Origin: Persicitalea sp964500445
GTDB taxonomy: Bacteria; Bacteroidota; Bacteroidia; Cytophagales; Spirosomataceae
Length of the DNA: 64,000 nt
NCBI GenBank assembly: GCA_964500445.1
Contig: CAZCOG010000010.1
Span: 62,001-126,000 of the forward strand
Direction: 5' to 3'
Part shown: positions 44,368-54,126 of the stretch, piece after piece
Position numbering within the stretch: the first letter of the stretch is position 1
How the letters are laid out: every line of letters starts with the position of its first letter
The notes under the pieces: generated by a model
Databases searched by the model: none
What the model was told of the DNA's origin: nothing
The model's input: the letters and a program-made list of their open reading frames with translations, nothing else
Position numbers and translations under genes: made by a program

Positions 44368-46797
44368 TCACTCCGACCGCAGCGAATCCACGGGATTCAT
44401 CAGCCCGGCCTTCACAGATTGGTACCCCACTGTCACAAAAGCGATAGATATAGCAAGCAGTGCGGCCAACGCGTAAACCCACCATTCGATGTCGATACGA
44501 TTGGCAAAATCCTGCAGCCAGGTATTCAGGAAATAAGCCGCCACGGGTGCAGCGATAATAATGGCAACTACCACGAGTTTTAGAAAATCTTTGCTCAGCA
44601 GCACGACTACGCTCGACACACTGGCACCCAACACTTTGCGGACGCCGATTTCCTTAGTGCGCGCTTCGACAGTGAAAGTAGCCAAACCGAATAACCCCAG
44701 GCAGGCAATGAAAATGGCCAGAATGGAAGCCGTCGAGAAAAGCTGTCCGTATTGTCGCTCAGTAACATAGGCTTTCTGGTAGTTTTCATCCACAAAGAAA
44801 TACTCAAATGGATTACCGGGAAAAGACGATTTATATAGTTTTTCGAGAGAAGCTACTTTGTCGCTCATATGCTCGGGCGTCAGGCGGATGCTATAATAAG
44901 AGGAGAAATTCTGGGGATAAAAGATAACCGGGTCGATGTCGTTCTGGACGCTGGTGTGGTGGTAGTCTTTCACGACGCCAATCACATCCAGGTAGCGCTC
45001 GTCCCATTTGACTTTGGTTCGTATGGCCTCCTCGGGCGACTTGAAACCCAACTCGGCTACGGCCCGCTCATTGAGCAGTACTTTCGAATTATCGTTCCAA
45101 TCGACTGCTGTTTCTTCGGGGGTAAAATTCCGTCCCGCTACCAACGGAATACCGTATGTTTTCAAGTAGCGGTCGCCAATAATGGCAAATGCGTAGGACT
45201 TCAGTTCATCTTTGGGCTTAGAACCCGGCTGCGTAAAACCGGCGGTACGGAAGTTGTAATAGCGGCCAGGGACACTGCCCGAGGTACCGTACTCCTGCAC
45301 GAAACTTTGCTGCGCCAATGTATTGGCAAAAGCGCTTTTTCGGATTGAAAAGGTACTGTCCTGATTGATCTGTGGACCGGATATGACCAGCATCTGCTCG
45401 GCTTTTATTCCCAAATCCAGGTTTTGCATGTAGCGTAGCTGACTGAAGATGACAATCGTGGCCAGAATCAGGCAAGTGGAAATGGCAAACTGGCCCACTA
45501 CCAGTCCCTTGCGCAACCAAATCCCTTTGACATTGCTGCTGACTTTCCCTTTCAGCGTTTCAATAGGTTTGAAATTGGAAAGTACCCAGGCCGTGTATAA
45601 ACCCGACAGCAAGGCCCCGGCCAGCAACATTCCCAGGCCGTATGCCCAAACGGGCGTTTCGCTCAGGATTTGCAGCGATACATCTTTTCCGATCAATTCC
45701 TGAAAAAAGGGCTGCAACGAAACCACTATCATCCCCGCAAGTCCGAAACTCAGGAAATTAGTCAACAACGATTCGCCTAAAAATTGCCCGATCAGATTGG
45801 ACTGCGTTGCCCCGATTGCTTTGCGGACACCTACTTCCCCCGCACGTTTCAGGGCGTTGGCTGTGGAGAGATTAACGTAGTTGAACCAGGCAATGAACAA
45901 TATTAGTAAGGCAATCCCTGCCAGAATGTAAACGTACCTCACATTACCGACCGTTGGAAATGGATCGTTCGTCGAGGCCGCTAGGTGCAGGTTAGTTACG
46001 GGCTGGAGGCGAAAGTCCGTTCCTGTTTCCTCTACTATTTTCTGTTCGTTACGCAGGGCTTCGAGTTTTTTTTCGAGCTGCCGATAATCGGTTTTGTCTT
46101 TGGTAAGGAAAATGGTTGTAATGTAGGTATCCTCAATGTTATCCAAGCCAGCCCAATCGTTGCCATTCAGGTTTGCCGGATTCCGTAAAGTTTCCAGGGA
46201 AAATACCAAGTCGTAATGAATATCCGACTGATCGGTCATATCCGCAAAGACGCCACCCACGGTATAGGGTGTTTTGCCAAATTGATTGTAAAGCGTTAGG
46301 GTCTGCCCGAGTGGCGACTCCCCGGAGAAGTACTTTTGAGCGGAAGAAGCGGAAAGAAAAACGGTATTGGGCTGCTTCAATGCTGCCGCTTGTCCGCTTA
46401 CCAGAGGAAAACTGAAAAACGAGAAAAAATTACCCTCGACATAACCGATATTTTCCTCCCTAAATGATATATCACCCTCAGCTTTTTGCACGATACCCGC
46501 CGCGATTCCTTCTTCGAAACGACAGTAGTCCGTTATTTCAGGAAATCTTTCCTGCGCAATCGGTGCCCAACCGGGCGCGACCTGGCTGCCGAATTGCCCT
46601 TTTTCATCTTCTTCGATCAATCGGTACATCCGGCCTATATTCGAATGAAATTGGTTGACACTTTTCTCCAGACTTACGTATTCCAGAATAAAAACAAAGG
46701 CCGCAATGCCCAGCCCCAAACCAACGATATTGATAAGGCTGAATACGCGGTTGCGAATCAGGTTGCGGTAGGCGATTTTGAGGTAGTTGAGCAGCAT
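44368..46797 (-). CDS. ABC transporter permease (FtsX/MacB-like), intact
   Basis: The 809-residue product has the duplicated layout of large Bacteroidota FtsX permeases: an N-terminal helix (NRVFSLINIVGLGLGIAAFV), a periplasmic MacB-PCD domain, three helices with ALKRAGEVGVRKAIGATQSN, a central helix, a second periplasmic domain, and three final helices with TKEIGVRKVLGASVSSV. No ATPase is adjacent; these proteins pair with LolD-like ATPases elsewhere. It provides an intact comparison for the frameshifted relative at 33.4-35.8 kb. Confidence 0.93.
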   Translation of the reverse strand: MLLNYLKIAYRNLIRNRVFSLINIVGLGLGIAAFVFILEYVSLEKSVNQFHSNIGRMYRLIEEDEKGQFGSQVAPGWAPIAQERFPEITDYCRFEEGIAAGIVQKAEGDISFREENIGYVEGNFFSFFSFPLVSGQAAALKQPNTVFLSASSAQKYFSGESPLGQTLTLYNQFGKTPYTVGGVFADMTDQSDIHYDLVFSLETLRNPANLNGNDWAGLDNIEDTYITTIFLTKDKTDYRQLEKKLEALRNEQKIVEETGTDFRLQPVTNLHLAASTNDPFPTVGNVRYVYILAGIALLILFIAWFNYVNLSTANALKRAGEVGVRKAIGATQSNLIGQFLGESLLTNFLSFGLAGMIVVSLQPFFQELIGKDVSLQILSETPVWAYGLGMLLAGALLSGLYTAWVLSNFKPIETLKGKVSSNVKGIWLRKGLVVGQFAISTCLILATIVIFSQLRYMQNLDLGIKAEQMLVISGPQINQDSTFSIRKSAFANTLAQQSFVQEYGTSGSVPGRYYNFRTAGFTQPGSKPKDELKSYAFAIIGDRYLKTYGIPLVAGRNFTPEETAVDWNDNSKVLLNERAVAELGFKSPEEAIRTKVKWDERYLDVIGVVKDYHHTSVQNDIDPVIFYPQNFSSYYSIRLTPEHMSDKVASLEKLYKSSFPGNPFEYFFVDENYQKAYVTERQYGQLFSTASILAIFIACLGLFGLATFTVEARTKEIGVRKVLGASVSSVVVLLSKDFLKLVVVAIIIAAPVAAYFLNTWLQDFANRIDIEWWVYALAALLAISIAFVTVGYQSVKAGLMNPVDSLRSE

Positions 46798-46811
46798 GGT
46801 TTATTTAGGCT

Positions 46812-46839
46812 TGTAGGGGCGAACCTATGTGTTCGCCCG
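46812..46839. repeat. REP-like hairpin GGGCGAAC...GTTCGCCC
   Basis: An 8-bp perfect stem (46817-46824 with 46831-46838) encloses the loop CTATGT in the context TGTAGGGGCGAAC. Similar GGGGCGAAC palindromes are dispersed repeats in many genomes. It lies just upstream of the intact permease start, and no ORF is associated. Confidence 0.5.
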
Positions 46840-47023
46840 ATGATGATGTCAATAGAAAGGTAAAACCCATGCCATAAGATTTATGATTTGATAATCAATG
46901 CTCAAAAGGCGAGAATGGCTATACAGCTGTTCGAAATCGAACACTTTCGTTCGGAACCGGACACCACCTTTTGAGCGTTTTTCCAATTTAGTGCTTTTAT
47001 TGTAATCACTTTTCCGACTAATC

Positions 47024-48109
47024 ATGCTCTCTCCCGCCGAACAAAACCATTACTTGCGTCAACTGACTTTACCCGAACTGGGTAGCGCAGGTCAGCAGCG
47101 GCTGAAAGAGGCACGCGTGCTGGTGGTCGGGGCGGGCGGTCTGGGCTGTCCGGTACTTACTTACCTCGCAGCGGCCGGCGTTGGAACGCTGGGTATTGTA
47201 GACTTTGACCACGTCGAAATCAGCAATCTGCACCGTCAGGTACTTTTCACGGTGCAGGATGTGGGACGAAACAAAGCAGAAGCAGCGGCCGAACGGTTAA
47301 AGATATTGAATCCGAACATTCAAATTCAGGTGCATTCCGAAGGGCTGAAAAAAGAAAATGCTTTGTCGATTATCAAGGAGTACCAAATTGTGGTGGACGG
47401 CTCAGATAATTTCCCAACGCGCTATCTCGTGAATGATGCCTGCGTACTTCTGGACAAGCCATTGGTATTTGGCTCAATTTACAAATTCGAGGGCCAGGTC
47501 AGCGTATTCAATTACCAAAATGGCCCAACCTACCGCTGCCTGTACCCTACGCGACCCCAGGAAGGGGAAGTACCCAACTGCGCCGAAATCGGCGTTATTG
47601 GGGTACTTCCGGGTATTATCGGCTCGTTGCAGGCAATGGAAACGGTCAAACTCATTACGGGATTGGGTGAAGTACTTTCCGGGAGCTTACTGGTTTACGA
47701 CGCGCTACGGACCTCGTTCCAAAAGTACCAATTTGCCGCCCGACCCGAGTCGCGACATATCACTGATTTACAGAACGACTACGGCGAAACCTGCGCCATC
47801 CCAACGGCAGGCTTAGAAGAAATAGGTTATGATAAATTGGAGCTCGTTATGCAGGAACTCGTGCCGCCGTTGCTGGTAGATGTGCGCGAACCGCACGAGT
47901 ACTTACAATTTAATCTTGGCGGTGTCAACTGGCCTTTAAGTACCATTGAACAGCACATCCCCGAGCTTCTGGCCCGTACCAGCGTGGTACTTTGTTGCCA
48001 ATCAGGCGTAAGGAGTCGCAAAGCCTACGAAATCCTCGCTCCTGCCCTGCCGAACCACACTTTCAGGCAGTTGAAAGGAGGCATCGCAACGGTAAGAGAA
48101 TGGAGTTGA
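47024..48109 (+). CDS. moeB: MoeB/ThiF-type adenylyltransferase with C-terminal rhodanese domain
   Basis: The 361-residue product has the E1-like core with VVGAGGLGCPVLTYLAAAGVG, DFDHVEISNLHRQVLF, VDGSDNFPTRYLVNDAC and NCAEIGVIGVLPGIIG. A rhodanese domain follows from about residue 285 (LVDVREPHEYL, then catalytic loop VVLCCQSGVRSR). Such fusions adenylate and thiolate the C-terminus of MoaD- or ThiS-like carriers. The XdhC-like gene downstream favours molybdopterin. The core lacks the usual CxxC zinc pairs, as in some fused forms. Confidence 0.9.
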   Translation: MLSPAEQNHYLRQLTLPELGSAGQQRLKEARVLVVGAGGLGCPVLTYLAAAGVGTLGIVDFDHVEISNLHRQVLFTVQDVGRNKAEAAAERLKILNPNIQIQVHSEGLKKENALSIIKEYQIVVDGSDNFPTRYLVNDACVLLDKPLVFGSIYKFEGQVSVFNYQNGPTYRCLYPTRPQEGEVPNCAEIGVIGVLPGIIGSLQAMETVKLITGLGEVLSGSLLVYDALRTSFQKYQFAARPESRHITDLQNDYGETCAIPTAGLEEIGYDKLELVMQELVPPLLVDVREPHEYLQFNLGGVNWPLSTIEQHIPELLARTSVVLCCQSGVRSRKAYEILAPALPNHTFRQLKGGIATVREWS

Positions 48110-48216
48110 TTTGGGTACGATGTAAATATGTTTGATCTGGGAATGTTGTTCGTAATAAATCATTCCGCTTTACTACTTTGCCCCTTTGGAACTTTGTGCC
48201 TTTGTCCCTCAAAAAA

Positions 48217-49329
48217 ATGAAAGAAATAAAAGCTATTCTCGCCGCTTACAATACCCTTGACCATGCCTCCCAACACGCTGCCCTGGCAACGGTAGTCCAT
48301 GTTGAAGGTTCATCGTACCGCCGCACGGGCGCGCGGATGCTGGTAGTAGACGACGGCACCTGGGTGGGGGGTATCAGTGGCGGCTGTCTGGAAGGCGACG
48401 CGCTGAAAAAGGCGAGATTGGCCATCGCCCGGTCAAAACCGAGCCTGGTCACCTATGATACTACCGAGGACGACGCCCACCAGATTGGGGTTGGTCTGGG
48501 CTGCAATGGCATCATCGACGTGCTGCTGACGCCCGTTCTGCCCGATGATCCGCACAGCCCGATTTCGGTACTTCAGGAGGTAGTTGCTGATCACCGCCAA
48601 GCTAACGTGCTGCTGACTATTACCAAGCTGGCGGGCGACCTGAATGGCTTCGAGACGGGGCATATCATTCGGTACGCTGATCGTGAAAACCTGCACGCAT
48701 TGGGTGATGAGTCGTTGGTGGAGCGCCTGGAATCAGCGATTCAACTGGTGCTGGAAAATAAAAAATCGGCGGCTTTGTCATTCGTTTTAGACGATGGGCG
48801 CGAACTGGAAATATTTGCCGAATTCCTGCCACCCGAACTGCACGTGATTATTATGGGGCATCAATATGATGTTTTCCCTCTGGTCAAAGTACTCCGGGAA
48901 GCGGGCTGGCGAGTGACCATTGTCGCCAATCCGCAAAAAATTCACCGGGAGGTTGCGGCATTGGTCAGTGCGGTAGTTATACCGGAGGACTTTTCACCTA
49001 CGCTGATCGATGACTTTACAGCGGTAATCCTCATGTCGCACGATTACAAAACGGACAAGAGAAACTTACCGCTTGTGCTGGGCGCTCCCTATATAGGAAT
49101 GCTTGGCCCACGGGTGCGGGCCGAAAGAATTTTTGCTGAATTGAACGAAGAGGGCTTTCCTATTCCGCAAGAAACCAAAGATCGGATTTTTGCCCCGGTC
49201 GGGCTGGACATTGGAGCCATTACCCCAGAAGAAATCGCCTTATCGATGGTAGCCGAGATCAGAGCGGTATTTTCACAACGCAAAGGCGGAATGCTAAGGG
49301 AGCGCCCTTCCACAATTCATGAGCGTTGA
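48217..49329 (+). CDS. XdhC/CoxI family protein
   Basis: Starting at 48217 (MKEIKAILAAYN) gives 370 residues; an upstream in-frame start adds a weak leader. The XdhC N-terminal motif SSYRRTGARMLVV and GGISGGCLEGD are clear, and the C-terminal Rossmann-like half begins near HVIIMGHQYDVFPLVKVL. XdhC-type proteins help insert or sulfurate the molybdenum cofactor in xanthine dehydrogenase-type enzymes. Together with MoeB-rhodanese just upstream this suggests a molybdenum enzyme in the organism, although none is encoded in this window. Confidence 0.92.
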   Translation: MKEIKAILAAYNTLDHASQHAALATVVHVEGSSYRRTGARMLVVDDGTWVGGISGGCLEGDALKKARLAIARSKPSLVTYDTTEDDAHQIGVGLGCNGIIDVLLTPVLPDDPHSPISVLQEVVADHRQANVLLTITKLAGDLNGFETGHIIRYADRENLHALGDESLVERLESAIQLVLENKKSAALSFVLDDGRELEIFAEFLPPELHVIIMGHQYDVFPLVKVLREAGWRVTIVANPQKIHREVAALVSAVVIPEDFSPTLIDDFTAVILMSHDYKTDKRNLPLVLGAPYIGMLGPRVRAERIFAELNEEGFPIPQETKDRIFAPVGLDIGAITPEEIALSMVAEIRAVFSQRKGGMLRERPSTIHER

Positions 49330-49792
49330 CGGACCTTTCGACCCCGAAAAAGGTGAAAAGTTACCCGCACCAATTCCTATTAACTATAATTTTTACCAGA
49401 AAAGTACAAATAAATTCTCCTGACTCTCTCTGATTTTTTCAAAAAAAGCCGACCTTCTCCACTTTTTTTTGATTTTTCATTTATCAGTTCGCTTTTTTAG
49501 AAAAGTACAGAATTGACACGAAAACGCTTCTTGGCTGCTTTTTGCCGTTTACCGACAATACCCCTGCTTTTCCTTCGTTTTGCAAATCATTGTTCCGACA
49601 ATTTCTAACTTCGTAGAATAATAATAATTGTATTATCCGAAGATTGACGTATACAATTCAACAGTGATTATTGTCATTTTCAAGCCACTTTAAGTACTGT
49701 TAGTCAGTTTTTTATCGAACGGTAAAACTTTTTTTACACAATCACGTTACCTTTGCTGACTATTAAATTATGTAGAACGAACCTGATTATGC
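49330..49792. other. AT-rich intergenic region upstream of the transglycosylase gene
   Basis: These 463 bases contain no ORF that looks real. They hold several poly-T tracts and a TACCTTTG box (49748-49755) near the downstream gene. The function is probably regulatory. Confidence 0.5.
49748..49755 (+). promoter_or_regulatory. Possible -7 promoter element for the transglycosylase gene
   Basis: TACCTTTG matches TAnnTTTG and lies 37 bases before the ATG. No convincing -33 box is visible upstream. Confidence 0.45.
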
Positions 49793-50596
49793 ATGATACG
49801 ATTCTTAATGATTGCCGTATCGGTGATGTCGCTGGGCGTGTTTACTTTCGATCGCACAGATACTAAGACACCTGCCGCCGAAGTCACTTCGGAGCCAACC
49901 GTAACAGCAGTAGAACCGAATTTTGATTTAAGTATTCTCAATGTGCAGTTTTGTGGCGACACCCTGCCCCTGCATCATTCCACGGTAGCCAAACGCTACC
50001 AAACCGCCGTCCGCTTTTACGATCATCCTTCTTTCGCGCGCTCCCGTGTGGGTGCCAAGAAGAAAATGAAGCAGATCGAGACTATACTGAAAAAGTACGG
50101 TATTCCTTCCGACTTCAAGTACGTACCCTACATCGAAAGCGCGATGAATGGCGAAGCCGTTTCACCTCGTGGAGCTACGGGCTACTGGCAATTTATGCCC
50201 GCAACCGCGCAAGGGTTAGGCTTGGTCGTGAACGATCAGATCGACGAACGGAAGGATCTGGTAAAGTCCACCAAAGCCGCCGCCAAGTACCTCAAATGGC
50301 TCTACAATGAACTGGGAGATTGGACTCTGGTAGCCGCTGCATACAACGCCGGTCCAAACCGCATTATCCGCCACATGGACAAGCAGGACAAGGACAACTA
50401 CTTCGCTCTGCGCCTGAACGGCGAAACGACCAAGTACGTTTATCGGCTGGTAGCCGTGAAAGAATGGGTCAACCAACCCGAGCGCAGCACTACCTGGGCC
50501 GAAGAAGGCACCGTGACCAAGGTGATGACATACATGAAGCGGAAGCGCGAAGCAGCCGATGTAGCGCAAGCGTTGCTGCTGGCCAGCGCGAGATAG
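49793..50596 (+). CDS. Lytic transglycosylase (SLT/MltD-like)
   Basis: The 267-residue product has an N-terminal signal (MIRFLMIAVSVMSLGVFTF) and an SLT domain with catalytic Glu115 in YIESAMNGEAVSPRGATG, WQFMPATAQGLGL and AAYNAGPNRI. It cleaves peptidoglycan glycan strands to 1,6-anhydro ends in the periplasm. Such products are substrates of the anmK pathway encoded at 22-23 kb. No LysM repeats follow. Confidence 0.93.
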   Translation: MIRFLMIAVSVMSLGVFTFDRTDTKTPAAEVTSEPTVTAVEPNFDLSILNVQFCGDTLPLHHSTVAKRYQTAVRFYDHPSFARSRVGAKKKMKQIETILKKYGIPSDFKYVPYIESAMNGEAVSPRGATGYWQFMPATAQGLGLVVNDQIDERKDLVKSTKAAAKYLKWLYNELGDWTLVAAAYNAGPNRIIRHMDKQDKDNYFALRLNGETTKYVYRLVAVKEWVNQPERSTTWAEEGTVTKVMTYMKRKREAADVAQALLLASAR

Positions 50597-50658
50597 TACT
50601 TTGGCTATCGGCAGTCGGCTTTTTCCGTTTCTTGGCGTTACAGATGAAAACCGTACCA

Positions 50659-50693
50659 ACTTCCCGAAAGCTTCGAGCTTTCGGGAAGTTTTC
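50659..50693 (+). terminator. Rho-independent terminator after the transglycosylase gene
   Basis: A perfect 13-bp stem (50659-50671 with 50677-50689, core TTCCCGAAAGC) and the loop TTCGA are followed by TTTT. It lies between convergent genes and points on the plus strand. Confidence 0.8.
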
Positions 50694-50711
50694 GTTGTAA
50701 AAAGCCGATGC

Positions 50712-53700
50712 CTATTTCAACTCCTTAATAATCTCGGCAATCGCCCGGTCGAGCTGAGGATCTTCATTAGCTAGGCGCTGTACGAAAGTTTGCTTGACGT
50801 AGATATCAGGCTTGACGCCCTCTTTCTCAATGTCGTCTCCGTCGAGCGTGTAGCAACCCCAGGACGGCAGCCGGAAAAACGAGCCGTCTACCAGCCCTTT
50901 TCCCGAAGTAAAAATAATCCAGCGGTAGGTTTCGGTACCAATTACTTTACCAAGTTTCAGGGCTTTAAAGCCTGTGGCGGTCATTTCAGCGTCGGAGAGC
51001 GATTGCTCGTTGATGAGCATCACGATGGGCTTGGCAGCCACCCCAAAGTTAGGTTGCAGTGTAAATGCCCCTCCCCGGTACTTCCATTTTAAGTAAGGTT
51101 TCTGAGACAAGAACTGAAGTACCAGATCGTGAACATTACCGCCGGTATTGTAGCGCAGATCAAGTATAAGGGCCTCCTTATTATACCAGTCGCGGGTCAT
51201 GTCTTTCACAAAATTTTCGTACTCGCCCATGCCCATATTTTTCATGTGGACATAGGCAATGCGGTTCTTGCTTTTCTCATCGACGTACTTCTGGTTCCAG
51301 TCTTGCCACTCATCGTAAAGATTCCCACTCAATGAGCTTTGCGGGTGAAGTCGCACGGTGTAGTTGGTATCAGCCCCAGCTCGCCGGAAAGTCAGCTTCA
51401 TTTCTTCATCGCGGGAAGGCTTGGTAAAGTAGTAGTCCCGGTTGCGCGTCGTGTCCACGGCCTCGCCGTTCACCTCTAATAACAAGTCGCCGGGCTTGAT
51501 ATTCTTTTTTTCTTTGTCCAGCGCACTCCGTTTCACGGTGCGCGCTACGCTGTACGGCTGAGCAGGGTCGAAGAGCAGACCACTTTCCATGGTAGCGTTT
51601 TCATAATAAACTTCTTCCTCATCGCCATTGGTGTAAAAGCCTAAGTGTGAAGCATTCAACTCACCCAGCATGTCGTTGAAAAGCGTTCGAAAATCCTCGC
51701 GGTCGGTCAGGTAGGGCAGGTACTTTGCATAATTGTCGCGCATGGCCTGCCAGTCGGCCCCGTGAAAATCGCCGCTGTAAAAATTCTCCTCCACGCCGGC
51801 CCAGGCTTCGTAGTACATCTGCCGGAACTCGTCTTTCAGGTTTTTCCGAAAGGTGTAGTCGATGGCGATGTCTTTGGTCTTACCGCCCTCTGGATCAAGC
51901 GTTCTGATGACGCCGCCCGCCAGTAAGTAATAAGATTTGTCGGCCTGCACCAGATCATAGGAAGAAATCCCGTCGGCTACTTTCTCGGTTTTAGGTTCCT
52001 CGAACGGCTCCAGCGTCGTACGCCACAAAGCCTCCTTGCCTTCTTCATGATTGGATACGTAAAAAACGTACGTTTTTTCGTCTTTCTGAATCACAGCAAC
52101 ATTTCCCTGCGCGCCAAAATCCGGCCCGATTTCCTCGATCCGTTCCATAATGTCCAGCGTGTCCAACGCCATCGCCACGAAGGGCTTTTCGTCCTCTTTG
52201 CTCTTATCCTTATTTTCTTTTTTCTTCTTTCCTTTCCCCTTCTCGTCTTCTTCTTTTTTATCGTCCTTTTTGTCTTCTTTTTCAAAAAGTTTTTCAAACT
52301 CTTCCCCCCGGAAAGGCTCGTCCAGTCTGGTCAGCGGGAGACGGTAAATCTTGGTTTTGTCGGAGCCAAAAGGGTAGTTAGGCTTCAACAAATCCGACAC
52401 AAAATACAGGTACTTCCCGTCGGGCGACCAGGTCGGCTCGCCCTCAGACACGCCCGATTTGGTCAGGTTGATGAGCTTTTTATCTTTGATGTGATAGAGG
52501 TAAATTTCCCGTTCAAAATCGCGGTAGGCCGTGAAGGCGACATACTCACCATTAGCCGAAAAGTGAGGCATATCGTTCTGGAATGCCCAGAGTTCTTCGT
52601 TGGCTATGGGGGTACTTTTCAGGGTCTTGAGATCCATCAATCGTACTTCGTTTCGTCCGCTGAGGTACACGGCCTGCGTGCGTTTGTCATCCATGCTGAG
52701 GTGACGATTGCCTTGCTGGTCGGTGGTGATCTGCTTTTCCTTACCCTTCCCGTCGGCAGTCTGCGTAAACCAGTTGGTATAGCCATTTACAGTCTGACTG
52801 TATAATAATGTGAGGCTATCTCCCAGCCATTTGACTTCCATTACCCGTTCTTCGGGACGGGTGTTGAGTTGCTGAACGAATTTCCCTTCCTTGTCCGACA
52901 CGAACAGTGCCCCGCGCGAAACGAAAGCCAGCTTTTTATTATCGGGCGCGACATCAAAGGCAGAAATTTTACTTTTTACGTCAAAATCCTGCAATTTGGG
53001 CAGTGTCAGATTTTGCGGCAACATCACCGGTACCAGGGTTGACTGTTTCGTAGCAACATCATATTGCCAGAGTTGATAACCTTTTTCAAAAACTACCTTC
53101 CGGCCATCGGCACTTACCTGCGGGTGTTTAATAGCTTCGGGAAAATTAGTAAGCGGCGTTTTTTTTCCCTCTTTAAAAGCGTAGAGATTGTACTGCCCGT
53201 TGCCCTCATCCGAAACGAAATAGACGTTTCCGGCCCGGTCGATGGTGGCCCACATATCTTTACCAAGGTAGTCGGTCAACTTTTTATAGGCCTTAGTTTT
53301 GGGATTATAGTACTGAATATCGGGATTAAATTCGCCCTTATAGCCTTTCCGCGTGGCCTGGTTGTCACTTTCCCAGGTATCGTTAAAATAGAGGTCGCCG
53401 TTGGGGGCTTCGGCCACGCTGTGAATACGGTTGAAGTAATGTCCAAACATTCGCCTGGGTGTACCGCCGTCGAGAGTTACCGTATAGGTAGTACCGCCGT
53501 TCTGCTGGCCCGACTCAAAGTAAATCTTTTTGGAATCCCACGACCAGCTTTCCACTTGATCGGAACTGCTATGGTAGGTCAACTGACGGATCAACCCGCC
53601 GTCCAGCGGCATCACGTACACGTCGTTGTTTCCCCCTTCGGTGGCCGAAAAAGCCAGCCATTTTCCGTCGGGCGACACGCGCGGTCGGGTTTCGGCGCCC

Positions 53701-53891
53701 TGCATGGCGGTGAGGCGCGTGGCGTTGCCCCCGTTGGAAGGTACTTTCCAAAGATCCGATTCATAGCTAAAAATGATAGTGCTGCCGTCGGGCGTGAGCG
53801 TGGGGAAAGAGGTAAAATAGACGTTGGAGGTCTGGGCGAAACTGGAAGCAGCCAATAGAATGGCCGCCGAAAGCGTAAAGATAAGTTTCAT
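50712..53891 (-). CDS. Tricorn-like S41 peptidase with beta-propeller
   Basis: The 1059-residue product has a signal peptide (MKLIFTLSAAILLAASSFAQ), PD40/WD40-like propeller repeats (TPDGSTIIFSYESDLWKV, SPDGKWLAFSA, SPDGKYLYFVSD), a PDZ domain (PGDLLLEVNGEAV) and a C-terminal S41 serine peptidase. NASHLGFY provides the tricorn-like Ser-His pair and NEQSLSDAEM the nucleophile Ser-Asp. A Lys/Glu-rich low-complexity insert lies at about 52160-52310. It is predicted to degrade peptides in the periplasm. Confidence 0.92.
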   Translation of the reverse strand: MKLIFTLSAAILLAASSFAQTSNVYFTSFPTLTPDGSTIIFSYESDLWKVPSNGGNATRLTAMQGAETRPRVSPDGKWLAFSATEGGNNDVYVMPLDGGLIRQLTYHSSSDQVESWSWDSKKIYFESGQQNGGTTYTVTLDGGTPRRMFGHYFNRIHSVAEAPNGDLYFNDTWESDNQATRKGYKGEFNPDIQYYNPKTKAYKKLTDYLGKDMWATIDRAGNVYFVSDEGNGQYNLYAFKEGKKTPLTNFPEAIKHPQVSADGRKVVFEKGYQLWQYDVATKQSTLVPVMLPQNLTLPKLQDFDVKSKISAFDVAPDNKKLAFVSRGALFVSDKEGKFVQQLNTRPEERVMEVKWLGDSLTLLYSQTVNGYTNWFTQTADGKGKEKQITTDQQGNRHLSMDDKRTQAVYLSGRNEVRLMDLKTLKSTPIANEELWAFQNDMPHFSANGEYVAFTAYRDFEREIYLYHIKDKKLINLTKSGVSEGEPTWSPDGKYLYFVSDLLKPNYPFGSDKTKIYRLPLTRLDEPFRGEEFEKLFEKEDKKDDKKEEDEKGKGKKKKENKDKSKEDEKPFVAMALDTLDIMERIEEIGPDFGAQGNVAVIQKDEKTYVFYVSNHEEGKEALWRTTLEPFEEPKTEKVADGISSYDLVQADKSYYLLAGGVIRTLDPEGGKTKDIAIDYTFRKNLKDEFRQMYYEAWAGVEENFYSGDFHGADWQAMRDNYAKYLPYLTDREDFRTLFNDMLGELNASHLGFYTNGDEEEVYYENATMESGLLFDPAQPYSVARTVKRSALDKEKKNIKPGDLLLEVNGEAVDTTRNRDYYFTKPSRDEEMKLTFRRAGADTNYTVRLHPQSSLSGNLYDEWQDWNQKYVDEKSKNRIAYVHMKNMGMGEYENFVKDMTRDWYNKEALILDLRYNTGGNVHDLVLQFLSQKPYLKWKYRGGAFTLQPNFGVAAKPIVMLINEQSLSDAEMTATGFKALKLGKVIGTETYRWIIFTSGKGLVDGSFFRLPSWGCYTLDGDDIEKEGVKPDIYVKQTFVQRLANEDPQLDRAIAEIIKELK

Positions 53892-53925
53892 GAAGATTGC
53901 AGGAATGGAGGTTTTTTAATTCGAG

Positions 53926-54055
53926 CCCCAATTTAGCCAATGAATTTTAACATTAAATACCTTATCAGTCTAAGCGAAGTCAGCTCTGTCATTCTGAGCA
54001 AAATCAGCTTTGTCAGTCTGAGCGAAGTCGAAGACCGACCCCCAATTTAGCCAAT
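53926..54055. repeat. Three 24-bp tandem repeats between 16-bp direct repeats
   Basis: Three consecutive 24-base units (53965-53988, 53989-54012, 54013-54036) share the core TCTGAGCGAAGTC. They are bracketed by an exact direct repeat, CCCCAATTTAGCCAAT, at 53926-53941 and 54040-54055. The array sits between the divergent starts of the S41 peptidase and the cyclophilin. Confidence 0.75.
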
Positions 54056-54082
54056 CGACTTTAAAACCCGCGTGACCCGTCG

Positions 54083-54090
54083 TACCTTTG
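54083..54090 (+). promoter_or_regulatory. Possible -7 promoter element for the cyclophilin gene
   Basis: TACCTTTG fits TAnnTTTG and lies 36 bases before the start codon. It is directly downstream of the repeat array. Confidence 0.45.
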
Positions 54091-54126
54091 CAACTTAAAA
54101 TATGTTCTAACCGAAAAAATATAGAT

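Noticed and set aside
52047..52805. Plus-strand open frame of 252 codons with Phe/Leu-rich run
   Set aside because: The hydrophobic run is the complement of the Lys/Glu-rich insert in the S41 peptidase, not a membrane helix of a real protein.
53064..53858. Plus-strand open frame of 264 codons
   Set aside because: It is antisense to the propeller part of the S41 peptidase and shows no protein-like motif.
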